A stretch of 64,000 bases of DNA from Pseudomaricurvus alcaniphilus (lineage in GTDB: Bacteria > Pseudomonadota > Gammaproteobacteria > Pseudomonadales > Cellvibrionaceae): positions 62,001-126,000 of the forward strand of contig NZ_JAAOIX010000009.1 of NCBI RefSeq assembly GCF_011440395.1, read 5' to 3'. The translations under genes and the position numbers were made by a program. How positions within the stretch are numbered: the stretch's first letter is position 1; the number at the start of each line of letters is the position of its first letter. Of this stretch, positions 26,992-34,488 are shown piece by piece. The notes under the pieces are model-generated. The model was not told the DNA's origin. It ran no database searches and was given only the letters and a program-made list of their open reading frames with translations.

Positions 26992-27108
26992 TTCCGTTCC
27001 GTGGTTCCGTTTCCGTTCCGCTTTCCGTCACCCTCCCTAAGCCCTTGATTTACTTGAAAACCTTACAAATCTCCTAATATTTCCGACTTTCCGAAGCGGA
27101 AACTTCCG
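26992..27108. repeat. TTCCG iteron-like array next to the attachment site
   Basis: TTCCG occurs at 26992, 26997, 27005, 27011, 27016, 27023, 27081, 27089 and 27104 on the + strand, plus an inverted CGGAA near 27097. The cluster ends about 55 bases before the tRNA-derived core. It could be integrase arm sites, excisionase sites or an origin-type iteron set. Confidence 0.6.
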
Positions 27109-27163
27109 AAAAAAGTCCATTTAGTCGTTATTTATCATAGACTTACGGACACTGTTCGTCTAA

Positions 27164-27208
27164 CTCATAATCGGCAGGTCCCCAGTTCAAGTCTGGGAAG
27201 GCCCACCA
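27164..27208 (+). other. tRNA(CAU) 3' portion, probable attachment site (attR-like)
   Basis: The sequence runs from the anticodon loop CTCATAA through the variable region, a perfect T-arm (CCCAG TTCAAGT CTGGG) and acceptor strand AAGGCCC to ACCA. It resembles tRNA-Ile2(CAU). The 5' half is absent: upstream bases pair neither with the acceptor strand nor with the anticodon 3' stem. Integrases of the type encoded at 23769-24941 often cross over in the anticodon loop and leave exactly this fragment. Confidence 0.75.
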
Positions 27209-27235
27209 TTTTTCAATAGCTTACAGCAATTAGAG

Positions 27236-27945
27236 CTGCCGACTTTCGGGTTGGAGCTGCCGATTTTGACTGCCCTGTAGTCGGACGCTCCAAATGGAGT
27301 GCCGGAACTCTGCGAAGTAATCTTACCCCCTCCTCTATCCCCTTGGGAAATTGACTGACTCGGCTTGCGCCTGCTCCGGGACGCCGCCAGGGCAGCCAGA
27401 GTGGGCGCCTCTTGGGAAACCGGGGCTGGGGCATGGCTGACCCACTGGGGGCCAGGCGAGGCGGAGAGAGGGGCAGAGGGACTCGTTATCGCTGCTGCCT
27501 GTTTGCTTCTGAGGTTATTGCTTCAATGCTACATTGCCGGGTCACCCCTGGGGTCTGGCACTCGTCGCTCATAATCGGCAGGTACCCGGGTTAGGCCCGA
27601 AGGGAGACAGTGGCGCGGGCTCCGAGTAGCCAGTCAATAGAGTCCAATGACAATTGGGAATTGCCCGGACGTTAGCACTCTCCTGACCCCCAATTGGAGC
27701 TCTTCCCACTCCATCTGTGCAGTTAAATCGGTGAGTCGTTCAGACCAAAACAACACAGACAAATAAATTCTAACAGCGAGCCTGTTCAAGTCCTGCAGTA
27801 TACGCAGCTGAGTGCGCTGGACCGATTTGCACACTGCGCTGGCCGCATCTGAACGGGTGCTCTGGTTTGATCCGAACAGGCTGCTGGTACACTTGCATAA
27901 AGAAGGCGCTTGTCGAGCCTTAGTTTTGTCTGGCCTCACTATTCG
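27236..27945. repeat. ~700 bp direct repeat, copy 1 (left flank of the RHS2 module)
   Basis: From GACTTTCGGGTTGGAGCTGC onward this copy is collinear and highly similar to 32846-33554. It contains a GC-rich core (GGGGCTGGGGCATGGCTGAC), the 16-base att-like string CTCATAATCGGCAGGT (27568-27583) and a degenerate right end (TTTTGTCTGGCCTCAC). No protein is convincingly encoded. The stretch 27946-28105 is also empty. Confidence 0.8.
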
Positions 27946-28105
27946 AGGCAATGTTAAGTTGTATCACTATATGCACATGCCCGCGCTGGCCCCAACTGAC
28001 CAGCTAGCCGGCGACAACCGATCACCTGCGCCAATTGTGACAAAAAGCACAACAGGCAGATCCAAATTTTTTCGGAGAAAACTTCCTACTTTCAATATTT
28101 TATTT

Positions 28106-28414
28106 TTAGGGATTCATGAGAGTATCCGCGCCTAGAACTAGCATTAATATTGCAACTACACTACCGAGAACAGCCAACATCCCCCTTTCCCCATACTTTT
28201 CATCTCGGCATTCAATAATTCCTCTTGCTAGCAGTGTTTTATTAAAAATAAAGGCATAAGGCCACTGTAAGATACCAAGTAATAGTATTGAAAAAACTAT
28301 TACTTGGAGAAGTGACACTTCTTGCCAATCAATATATAGCCTCAAGCCAAGTAAAGAAAAACATACAGCCCAATATAAAACCTCTAGAAATCTTCTACTA
28401 TTTGATGATGTCAT
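28106..28414 (-). CDS. Membrane protein, probable immunity to the orphan RHS tip
   Basis: 102 residues with three or four membrane segments (near residues 12-28, 33-52 and 80-97). It overlaps the end of the orphan toxin-tip gene by 17 bases, so the two are coupled. Immunity proteins against pore-forming or membrane-active toxins are typically small integral membrane proteins, which suits the position. No family is recognised. It is the last gene of the minus-strand RHS2 unit. Confidence 0.6.
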   Translation of the reverse strand: MTSSNSRRFLEVLYWAVCFSLLGLRLYIDWQEVSLLQVIVFSILLLGILQWPYAFIFNKTLLARGIIECRDEKYGERGMLAVLGSVVAILMLVLGADTLMNP

Positions 28415-29018
28415 TTAAAGAGTCACCACTAAACATGAAGTAATTATCAACTGCAAAGCCAATTTGGCCGTTACCAAATCCAGCTACAGTTCCTAATGCT
28501 CCAGTAAGATAATCACCCGTATATGTTCCTTCTACGGTAGAAGTAAACAGTCCGACGGGAGCTGTCACGTATGTACAAGCTTTACAAATTGCCCCCACAT
28601 AAGAGTTAGTGTAGGAAATTTTTGAATTTATATTTCTCACCATATTGGATTGAGAGTCGTAATAAGATTCTATCCCTGTTCCTGGTAACAGCTCATTTCT
28701 TAATGGCCCAGAACTATAAAGAGGGGTATCGCTATAAGGAAGAGCCTCCCATATATCTACTACTGAAAACGTACTAGCCTGAGGCACATCCCTATAAATC
28801 AAAGGCTTTGGTACTGCCTTGTCTCGCTGCGAATATGGTTGCTTGGTCAAGTCAATTGATTCTTCCACAGGGGTTAATTCAATATCTTTAGCAGGCACAC
28901 TTGTATTCATTTTCGGTGAAGGCACTGAAGGAGCGCTGAAGTAAGTTACTAATCCGGCTACGACTGCGCTAAAAGCACCAGTTGAAGCTCCATTTGCGAA
29001 CTTACCGCTAAAGATCAA
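28398..29018 (-). CDS. Orphan RHS C-terminal toxin cassette
   Basis: 206 residues from TTG 29018, which overlaps the previous stop (TTGA). The first residues MIFSGKFANGASTGAF copy the KFANGA junction of RHS1 and RHS2, and the DNA there (28987-29006) is identical to RHS1 over 20 bases. The rest is unique: a Pro/Ser linker, then a Cys-containing Gly-rich hydrophobic region (AICKACTYVTAPVGLF … GALGTVAGFGNGQIGF). This is the classic form of a displaced toxin tip that can be recombined onto a full RHS core. Toxin chemistry is unknown. The hydrophobic C-terminus and membrane immunity partner suggest membrane attack. Confidence 0.72.
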   Translation of the reverse strand: MIFSGKFANGASTGAFSAVVAGLVTYFSAPSVPSPKMNTSVPAKDIELTPVEESIDLTKQPYSQRDKAVPKPLIYRDVPQASTFSVVDIWEALPYSDTPLYSSGPLRNELLPGTGIESYYDSQSNMVRNINSKISYTNSYVGAICKACTYVTAPVGLFTSTVEGTYTGDYLTGALGTVAGFGNGQIGFAVDNYFMFSGDSLNDIIK

Positions 29019-29488
29019 TCAAAGAACGTCGACCTCAGCTCTTTGATAATAATCTGAACCTCCGAAAATCGCCGCCGGATATCATCATCCAAATTAACTA
29101 TTTCCACTTTTAGCCGTAAGCTATCCGTTCGTTTAAAATCATTGGTATGGAAAGCCAAGACCGACTCACCTAAGTACCCTTGATCCATATTTAACTCTTT
29201 AACAACACTTGAATAGTTAAGGTTTGAGGCTGAATCATAGACATAGATTCTAGCTGGTAGCTGAGCCGACCATTTCTTTCGGTCAGAGCTTTCTACTTTG
29301 TAAAAGTACATCGTAACTTCATAGTATGCATCATCTTTCAATACAATTTCTTCATCCAGCAAAACTCCCTGTTTAAGAAAAACCTTTTGGGAGAACGCTG
29401 GCTCTGAAGGCTTACCACTCATAGCCATTACGCTCAAGGATGAAAGCAACACAAATATAGAAAACAGTCTGGCCATGCTCCGCATCAT
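29015..29488 (-). CDS. Secreted protein, probable immunity to the RHS2 toxin
   Basis: About 157 residues from the ATG at 29488, which shares bases with the RHS2 stop (TAATG), so translation is coupled. A signal peptide (MARLFSIFVLLSSLSVMAMS) predicts export. The mature part is beta-rich (YYEVTMYFYKVESSDRKKW … LRLKVEIVNLDD) and unrecognised. Position directly behind an RHS tip is the normal place for a cognate immunity gene; export implies the RHS2 toxin acts in the periplasm. Confidence 0.68.
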   Translation of the reverse strand: MMRSMARLFSIFVLLSSLSVMAMSGKPSEPAFSQKVFLKQGVLLDEEIVLKDDAYYEVTMYFYKVESSDRKKWSAQLPARIYVYDSASNLNYSSVVKELNMDQGYLGESVLAFHTNDFKRTDSLRLKVEIVNLDDDIRRRFSEVQIIIKELRSTFFD

Positions 29489-32400
29489 TATTGCCCCCAA
29501 TCTGGATAATCATTTCTATACACTTTATTTATATTCCCTTGCTTAACATCCCAAACTTCAAAACCGTGCATGATGTTTTCCAGCGGACCAGCCATTGGAT
29601 CATGGGCATCGTAATGCAACTGAACACCAGGAATATCATGATCGACTGTCAGGTGATAGCCTCCTGGCAACCTTTGGTTAAATACATGATCACCTAAATC
29701 GTCGACAAGCGGAGCATAGATTCCCCCAGGTTCCCAGTCGTCCAGAATAACATCCGGAAGGTCACTCAGATCGGACGCAATTTGTTCAAATATAAAGTCA
29801 TCACTAGCGCCACGCTCGACACCTTGCGCTCGAACAAAGCCCATGAACTTATTGAATTGTGCCCTTCTAGCTTGAAGTGCTTGCCTTTGACTACGACGCG
29901 CAGCGCCCGCCGCCTCATTGAACATCGTTGCGAAGGCTGCAGTGGTTGCCCCATTTGCGAACTTACCACCAGTTGCAGCAGAGATAGTCCCGCCAAGAAC
30001 AGCCGCACTCATTACCCGAACGGTATCTGCATAGCTGCCAGCGTCATTTGGCATGATCCGGTTTACATTAGCCAGCTTAGTCAAACCAGCGCTCAGGAAA
30101 CCATGACCAAACTTACCGCCCTGTAAGTCACTCATAATTCCGCCGGTCATACCATGAGCTAATGCCTTACCACCTAGCCCCATATATGAACTTCCTATGG
30201 CACCGAACAGGCCACCAGAAATGCCTCCATATAGTGCTCCATTGAACCCAGACCTCAGTGCTTCAGACGGACTAGCCCCGCTAAAGGCTGCCGACGACAC
30301 ACCGGCAGCAAAACCAGCGGCAGCACCTCCGACTGCCCCGGCTATGAATGAGGATGCCGCCATTGAGCATCCTATTGAAGTTCCTGCCATAGCCCCAGCA
30401 GCCCAAGCTGATGCAGCCCCGTATGTAACAACCGATATAACAACTACCGCGACAACCTTCACTACATCTTTAAAGCTAAAGTAGCCACTAGGGTCTGTAT
30501 AGACCAATGGGTTGTTCATTACATAAGAGTAACGGTTGTAGCTTTGTGTGTTATCAGGGAACTGTATAAACGGATCTGCCTGCAAAAACCTCCCCAGCCT
30601 CGCATCATAAATCCGCCCATTCATATGAATCAGCCCCACCTGATCCAGCATCTCATGGCCGGTGAAGCCCCTCGTGGTCGCTATAGTCGCCACCGAGAAG
30701 TTGATGTCCGTTGCAATATTCGCCAAGACGGCAGACGTACTGGGGTTGATGCGCTGTCCCCAGGCGTCAAATCGATACTCCTGCGTATTGCCACCCTCAA
30801 CAATCACATCCAGCGAGCCCAGGTGATCCTTATAGAGGTACTGGGTGGTTCTTGCGGTTTCGGTACCACTGCTGCTTTTTGAAATTGTGACCAGTGCATC
30901 ACCGATATAGCGCTTGATCACCTGGCTGCCATCCGCCTTGGTGACCTTTTCAACGCTGCCGATATAACGAGTCACCGTAGTGCCATTGGTGTCGGTATCG
31001 GTGCGCAGGTAGCGGGCGCGATTCGGGCCATACTTGAATTCGGTGGTGTGGCCACCCTTGCTGATTAACTTTGGCTTGTCGAAGGTGGTGTACTGCAGGC
31101 TGCGCCCGGAGGTATCCGACGTCATGTTGCCGTTGGCGTCGTAGGTGTAACTGATGTTACCCGTGGACGTTTTGGTGACGGCGTGGGGTCCGGCATTGTT
31201 GCCGTAGGTGTAGGTACCGACGCCGGTTTTGGATTTGATATTGCCGTTTTTGTAGTACTGGATATTCTGCTGGATGGCACCCCCGACTTTGACGTGCCTG
31301 AGTCGATTCAAGCCATCGTACACAAAGGTTTCCTGGAGTGTGTTTGACCCCGTCGTCCTGGTGCGCTCGGTCAGGTTGCCGATATTGTCCCAGTCGTACT
31401 CGTGATCCTGCACCACACCAAAGCTCGCCAGCATCGATGTATCCAGTGTTTTCAGCCTGCCGGTGGCCGGGTCGTAGTAGCGATTCGACGTCAAACCATT
31501 GCCGCTGACCCACTCGGTGACGTTGCCACGGAGGTCCATGGCGTTGACCTGGTAATAGGTGGCAGAACCGGGGCCGGCTTCCACGACCTTATGCAGGTAG
31601 CCGTGGATATTGTACACGTTGGTAATGCCTTCGCTTTCCCAGCTGCCGTCACCGGCGGCATCGTAGACTCGCGAGACACGGCCGTAGTCGTCGTACATGA
31701 CGTATTCATAGTGGTTATCGTTGGCGGCCAGGCTGGTGACCGTCTCGGTGACGCGACCAAACTGATCATGGCCAATGACTTTGATATAGCCACTGACGCT
31801 ATCACTGACCGATTGCAGGGCGCCAAGCGCTCTACCTGAGGTGGCATTATTGTAGGTCCAGGTGCTTAGGCTTTCGGTGACGCCTGCTGCGGTCTTGTCC
31901 TCGCGGGTAATCATCCGCCCCAGCTGGTCGTAATCCATGATACTGCGCTGCCCCTTGGCGTCGATTTGACCGATCAGTTCCCCAAAGGCATTGTATTGGT
32001 ATACCCACCAGCCAGTTTTTGCCGCGAACGAACCGGGAGCTGGGCAGGTGTTATTTGTGCCAGCTAGGAAGCCGCCCTTACTGGGGTCTCTCATACCGAC
32101 TTTTCTCCCCAGGGAGTCATAACACATACGAATTTCTGTTGTGGAAAAGTCAGTCCCAGAATTCGTTACACGCTCTAGGTTACCAAGCACATCATAAAAA
32201 TAATTAATCTTGCTGCCCAGATTATCTTCAACTTCGATTAGTTCACCTAATTCATTCTTGACTTCGGTCTTCTGCTGGCCGGCAGGGTTTGTCGTTATGG
32301 TCGTAAACGCGTTATAGGTAACTGTGACCGGCGCAGTAACTCCAGGAAGCTTGGTAGCTACCAGCCTGCCTAATATATCGTAATCAAACTCTGTCCAATA

Positions 32401-32631
32401 CTGTGCAGTCCCGCTATGAGGCTCTGATTTTCGTTTTACTCGCCCAATGTTGTCATACTCTGTGTCTACGTAGGACCAGCTTCCATCAAATGTTTTCGAG
32501 CCACGTCGAATCTCCCGCCCTAACAAGTCAAAGTATGTCTTTGCCTCAGATCCGCCACTTTGCTTTACATGCTCTATAAATGTGCAACCTGCCAAGCCGG
32601 GTTCGTCGCAGGCAATTACTACACAAATCAT
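29488..32631 (-). CDS. RHS-repeat protein with unidentified C-terminal toxin (RHS2)
   Basis: 1047 residues, the longest RHS copy here but still lacking an N-terminal delivery domain: its ATG (32631) abuts the inverted-repeat end of a 923 bp element. Residues ~20-710 are YD repeats (YDLLGREIRRG, YDQLGRMITRED, RFDAWGQRINPS) ending NPLVYTDPSG near residue 713. A Gly/Ala-rich membrane-like linker follows with KFGHGF and KFANGA motifs. The unique tip begins after ~residue 900 (RRSQRQALQARRAQFNKF) and ends DWEPGGIY…HLTVDHDIPGVQLHYDAHDP…; several Asp/His suggest a metal-dependent or hydrolytic toxin, but no family is assigned. The core is nearly identical to RHS1 and RHS3. Confidence 0.82.
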   Translation of the reverse strand: MICVVIACDEPGLAGCTFIEHVKQSGGSEAKTYFDLLGREIRRGSKTFDGSWSYVDTEYDNIGRVKRKSEPHSGTAQYWTEFDYDILGRLVATKLPGVTAPVTVTYNAFTTITTNPAGQQKTEVKNELGELIEVEDNLGSKINYFYDVLGNLERVTNSGTDFSTTEIRMCYDSLGRKVGMRDPSKGGFLAGTNNTCPAPGSFAAKTGWWVYQYNAFGELIGQIDAKGQRSIMDYDQLGRMITREDKTAAGVTESLSTWTYNNATSGRALGALQSVSDSVSGYIKVIGHDQFGRVTETVTSLAANDNHYEYVMYDDYGRVSRVYDAAGDGSWESEGITNVYNIHGYLHKVVEAGPGSATYYQVNAMDLRGNVTEWVSGNGLTSNRYYDPATGRLKTLDTSMLASFGVVQDHEYDWDNIGNLTERTRTTGSNTLQETFVYDGLNRLRHVKVGGAIQQNIQYYKNGNIKSKTGVGTYTYGNNAGPHAVTKTSTGNISYTYDANGNMTSDTSGRSLQYTTFDKPKLISKGGHTTEFKYGPNRARYLRTDTDTNGTTVTRYIGSVEKVTKADGSQVIKRYIGDALVTISKSSSGTETARTTQYLYKDHLGSLDVIVEGGNTQEYRFDAWGQRINPSTSAVLANIATDINFSVATIATTRGFTGHEMLDQVGLIHMNGRIYDARLGRFLQADPFIQFPDNTQSYNRYSYVMNNPLVYTDPSGYFSFKDVVKVVAVVVISVVTYGAASAWAAGAMAGTSIGCSMAASSFIAGAVGGAAAGFAAGVSSAAFSGASPSEALRSGFNGALYGGISGGLFGAIGSSYMGLGGKALAHGMTGGIMSDLQGGKFGHGFLSAGLTKLANVNRIMPNDAGSYADTVRVMSAAVLGGTISAATGGKFANGATTAAFATMFNEAAGAARRSQRQALQARRAQFNKFMGFVRAQGVERGASDDFIFEQIASDLSDLPDVILDDWEPGGIYAPLVDDLGDHVFNQRLPGGYHLTVDHDIPGVQLHYDAHDPMAGPLENIMHGFEVWDVKQGNINKVYRNDYPDWGQ

Positions 32632-32846
32632 GTGGGGTCAGATGAAACTTTTGCTTTCATAGCCTGCCTATCCTTACCCATTTATGGGGTTAATGATAAG
32701 CAGCCACACAGATTTTTATACAGCCTCGCGACAAAGTCTCATCTCACCCTACTTATCCCCGTGGGACATCGGTGCTCTCCATTAAATTGATCGTCGCAAA
32801 ATCAGTTTAATGAATGCCGGTGTCCCCCGTTAATGATGAAGAGCCC
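32632..32846. repeat. ~214 bp MITE-like palindromic element, copy A
   Basis: It starts GTGGGGTCAGATGAAACTTT and, ~100 bp on, carries the near-inverse AAAGTCTCATCTGACCCTAC (18 of 20), so the first half is a long hairpin. A second hairpin follows (GTGGGACATCGG … GCCGGTGTCCCCC). It ends AATGATGAAGAGCC. Further copies lie at 37432, 40016 (truncated) and 42238. Confidence 0.8.
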
Positions 32847-33554
32847 CGACTTTCGGGTTGGAGCTGCCGATTTTGACTGGCCTGTAGTCGGACGCTCCAA
32901 ATGGAGTGCCGGGATCTCTGCTAAGTAACCTCTCCCCTTCTTCTACCCCCTTGGAAATTCGACTGACTCGGCTTGCCCCTGCACCGGGACGGCCACTAGG
33001 GCAGCCAGGGTGGACGCCTCTTGGGAAACTGGGGCTGGGGCATGGCTGACCCACTGGGGGCGAGGCGAGGCGGAGAGAGGGGCAGAGGGACTCGTTACCG
33101 CTGCTGCCTGTTTGCTTCTGAGGTTATTTCTTCACTGGTACATTGCCGGGTCACACCTGGGGATCTGGTACTCGTCGCTTACAATCGGCAGGTAACCGGG
33201 TTAGGCCTGAGGGGAGACAGTGGCGCTGATTCCTAGCGATCAGCCAGTGCATAGGGCTCAATGGCAACTGGGGATTGCCCGGACGTTAGCACCCTCCTGA
33301 TCCTCATCTGGAGCTCGCTCTTCTCCATCCGTGCAGTTATATCGGTGTATCGTTCAGATCAAAACAACACAGACAAATAAATTCTTACAGCGAGTCTGTT
33401 CAAGCCCGGCCGTATATGCAGCTGCGAGCGCTGGACGGATTTTCACACTGTGCTGGCCGCATGTGAACAGGTGTACTGGAATCACCTGAACGCCCCGCTG
33501 GCTCACTTGCACAAAAAAGGCGCTGGTCGCGCCTTTAATTTCATCTGACCCCAC
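32846..33554. repeat. ~700 bp direct repeat, copy 2 (right flank of the RHS2 module)
   Basis: Collinear with 27236-27945. It ends TTTCATCTGACCCCAC (33539-33554), the perfect 16-base inverse of the GTGGGGTCAGATGAAA that opens the adjacent MITE copy A. So 32632-33554 as a whole looks like a 923 bp unit with 16 bp terminal inverted repeats. The att-like string appears as CTTACAATCGGCAGGT (33178-33193). No gene is convincing. Confidence 0.75.
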
Positions 33555-33744
33555 AGCAAATTTCGCGAAAGATAGCGTTTGCGATGTAGCATGGAGCGAC
33601 TTGAATAGAATTACTGATGGCTGTACTGATAGAGACCACCACCCAATTTTTGCCAATATGCTACGAAATGCCCCTCCAGACAGCCCTTCTATCTACGTAT
33701 TTACGTACAACCCAGGCCCAACTGAACGGAGTTTATCCAAATAG
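33553..33744 (+). pseudogene. 3' gene fragment truncated by the 923 bp element
   Basis: An open frame without a start reads from the element boundary to a stop at 33742-33744 (…NFAKDSVCDVAWSDLNRI … IYVFTYNPGPTERSLSK). Composition is protein-like. It probably is the tail of a gene cut off by the repeat. Identity is unknown, and a chance frame cannot be excluded. Confidence 0.3.
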
Positions 33745-33820
33745 GGAAGAGCCGTTGATCAGAAATTACAAAGTCGAAGCCGCTGGTACGACTGGGATCG
33801 GGTAGTGTAATTGAAGAAAA

Positions 33821-33842
33821 AGGCACTCTCATTTAGGTGCCT
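33821..33842 (-). terminator. Terminator of the RHS3-immunity operon
   Basis: AGGCAC (33821-33826) and GTGCCT (33837-33842) form a stem. On the minus strand it is followed by TTTTTCTTC. It lies about 110 bases downstream of the lipoprotein immunity stop at 33949. The rest of 33745-33948 is empty. Confidence 0.6.
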
Positions 33843-33948
33843 AAATTCTCGAGAAATAGGATGTTTTTTCAACACGCAGTATGAACTAATGCAATATGAA
33901 CTGAAAATCGTTCTTGGTTGCCACTAAACCTATCCTTTTATTCCTCCG

Positions 33949-34476
33949 CTAAATACTTGTACTTTCATCGAACCAGTCACTTCTTGATTCAGTGCGAAAT
34001 TCTTTTTCTAGAACTACGGATAAGTCCAGCTTTTCAATCCCACTAGATCCATGAAACACAATGGTAGCTTTTAATAAATAGTCTTGATATTGATAATTTT
34101 CCTTTATCAGGGGACCAACTGCCACTCTTAGCAGTTTTTTACCTGAATAATCTCTAACTCTATTAGTGCCAACATCTCCCAAAGTGTATTTCTTATTATC
34201 ATCTACGCCAATTAATTGGATATTGATAATCTCTAACCTTGAAATTTCCCCATCAGCAAATCGAAAGCCAAAGTGAATGTTATATGGAAACCCCCAATCC
34301 AGAAACTTCCTTTCACCTTCCTCATAGTTCTCACCATAGCGTCCCACCACATCAATACTAAACACCCCTCCGAGCATTTGTTGCTCATAGTATTTATAAC
34401 CATAATGGTGAACTTCTCTACAACCGAACAGGGACACTAAGAGCACTCCTAATCCTACCAATGAAAAAGTCTTCAT
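33949..34476 (-). CDS. Lipoprotein, probable immunity to the RHS3 toxin
   Basis: About 175 residues from ATG 34476, which gives the best spacing to AGGTGA upstream. It begins MKTFSLVGLGVLLVSLFGCRE, a lipoprotein signal with lipobox L-F-G-C, so the mature protein is tethered in the periplasm. The rest is beta-rich (YYEQQMLGGVFSIDVVG … LLKATIVFHGSSGIEK). It starts within ~13 bases of the RHS3 stop, the standard immunity position. A periplasmic lipoprotein implies a toxin acting in the periplasm or on the envelope. No family is recognised. Confidence 0.66.
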   Translation of the reverse strand: MKTFSLVGLGVLLVSLFGCREVHHYGYKYYEQQMLGGVFSIDVVGRYGENYEEGERKFLDWGFPYNIHFGFRFADGEISRLEIINIQLIGVDDNKKYTLGDVGTNRVRDYSGKKLLRVAVGPLIKENYQYQDYLLKATIVFHGSSGIEKLDLSVVLEKEFRTESRSDWFDESTSI

Positions 34477-34488
34477 CATTATCACCTA

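Noticed and set aside
26992-27108. CRISPR array at the TTCCG cluster
   Set aside because: The repeat is only five bases and spacing is irregular.
27133-27208. A complete functional tRNA(CAU) gene
   Set aside because: The 5' acceptor strand, D-arm and anticodon 5' stem are missing; only the 3' portion is present.
30197-30484. Ala/Pro-rich frames antisense to RHS2
   Set aside because: Shadow of the GC-biased RHS linker; the minus-strand RHS frame is clearly the real one.
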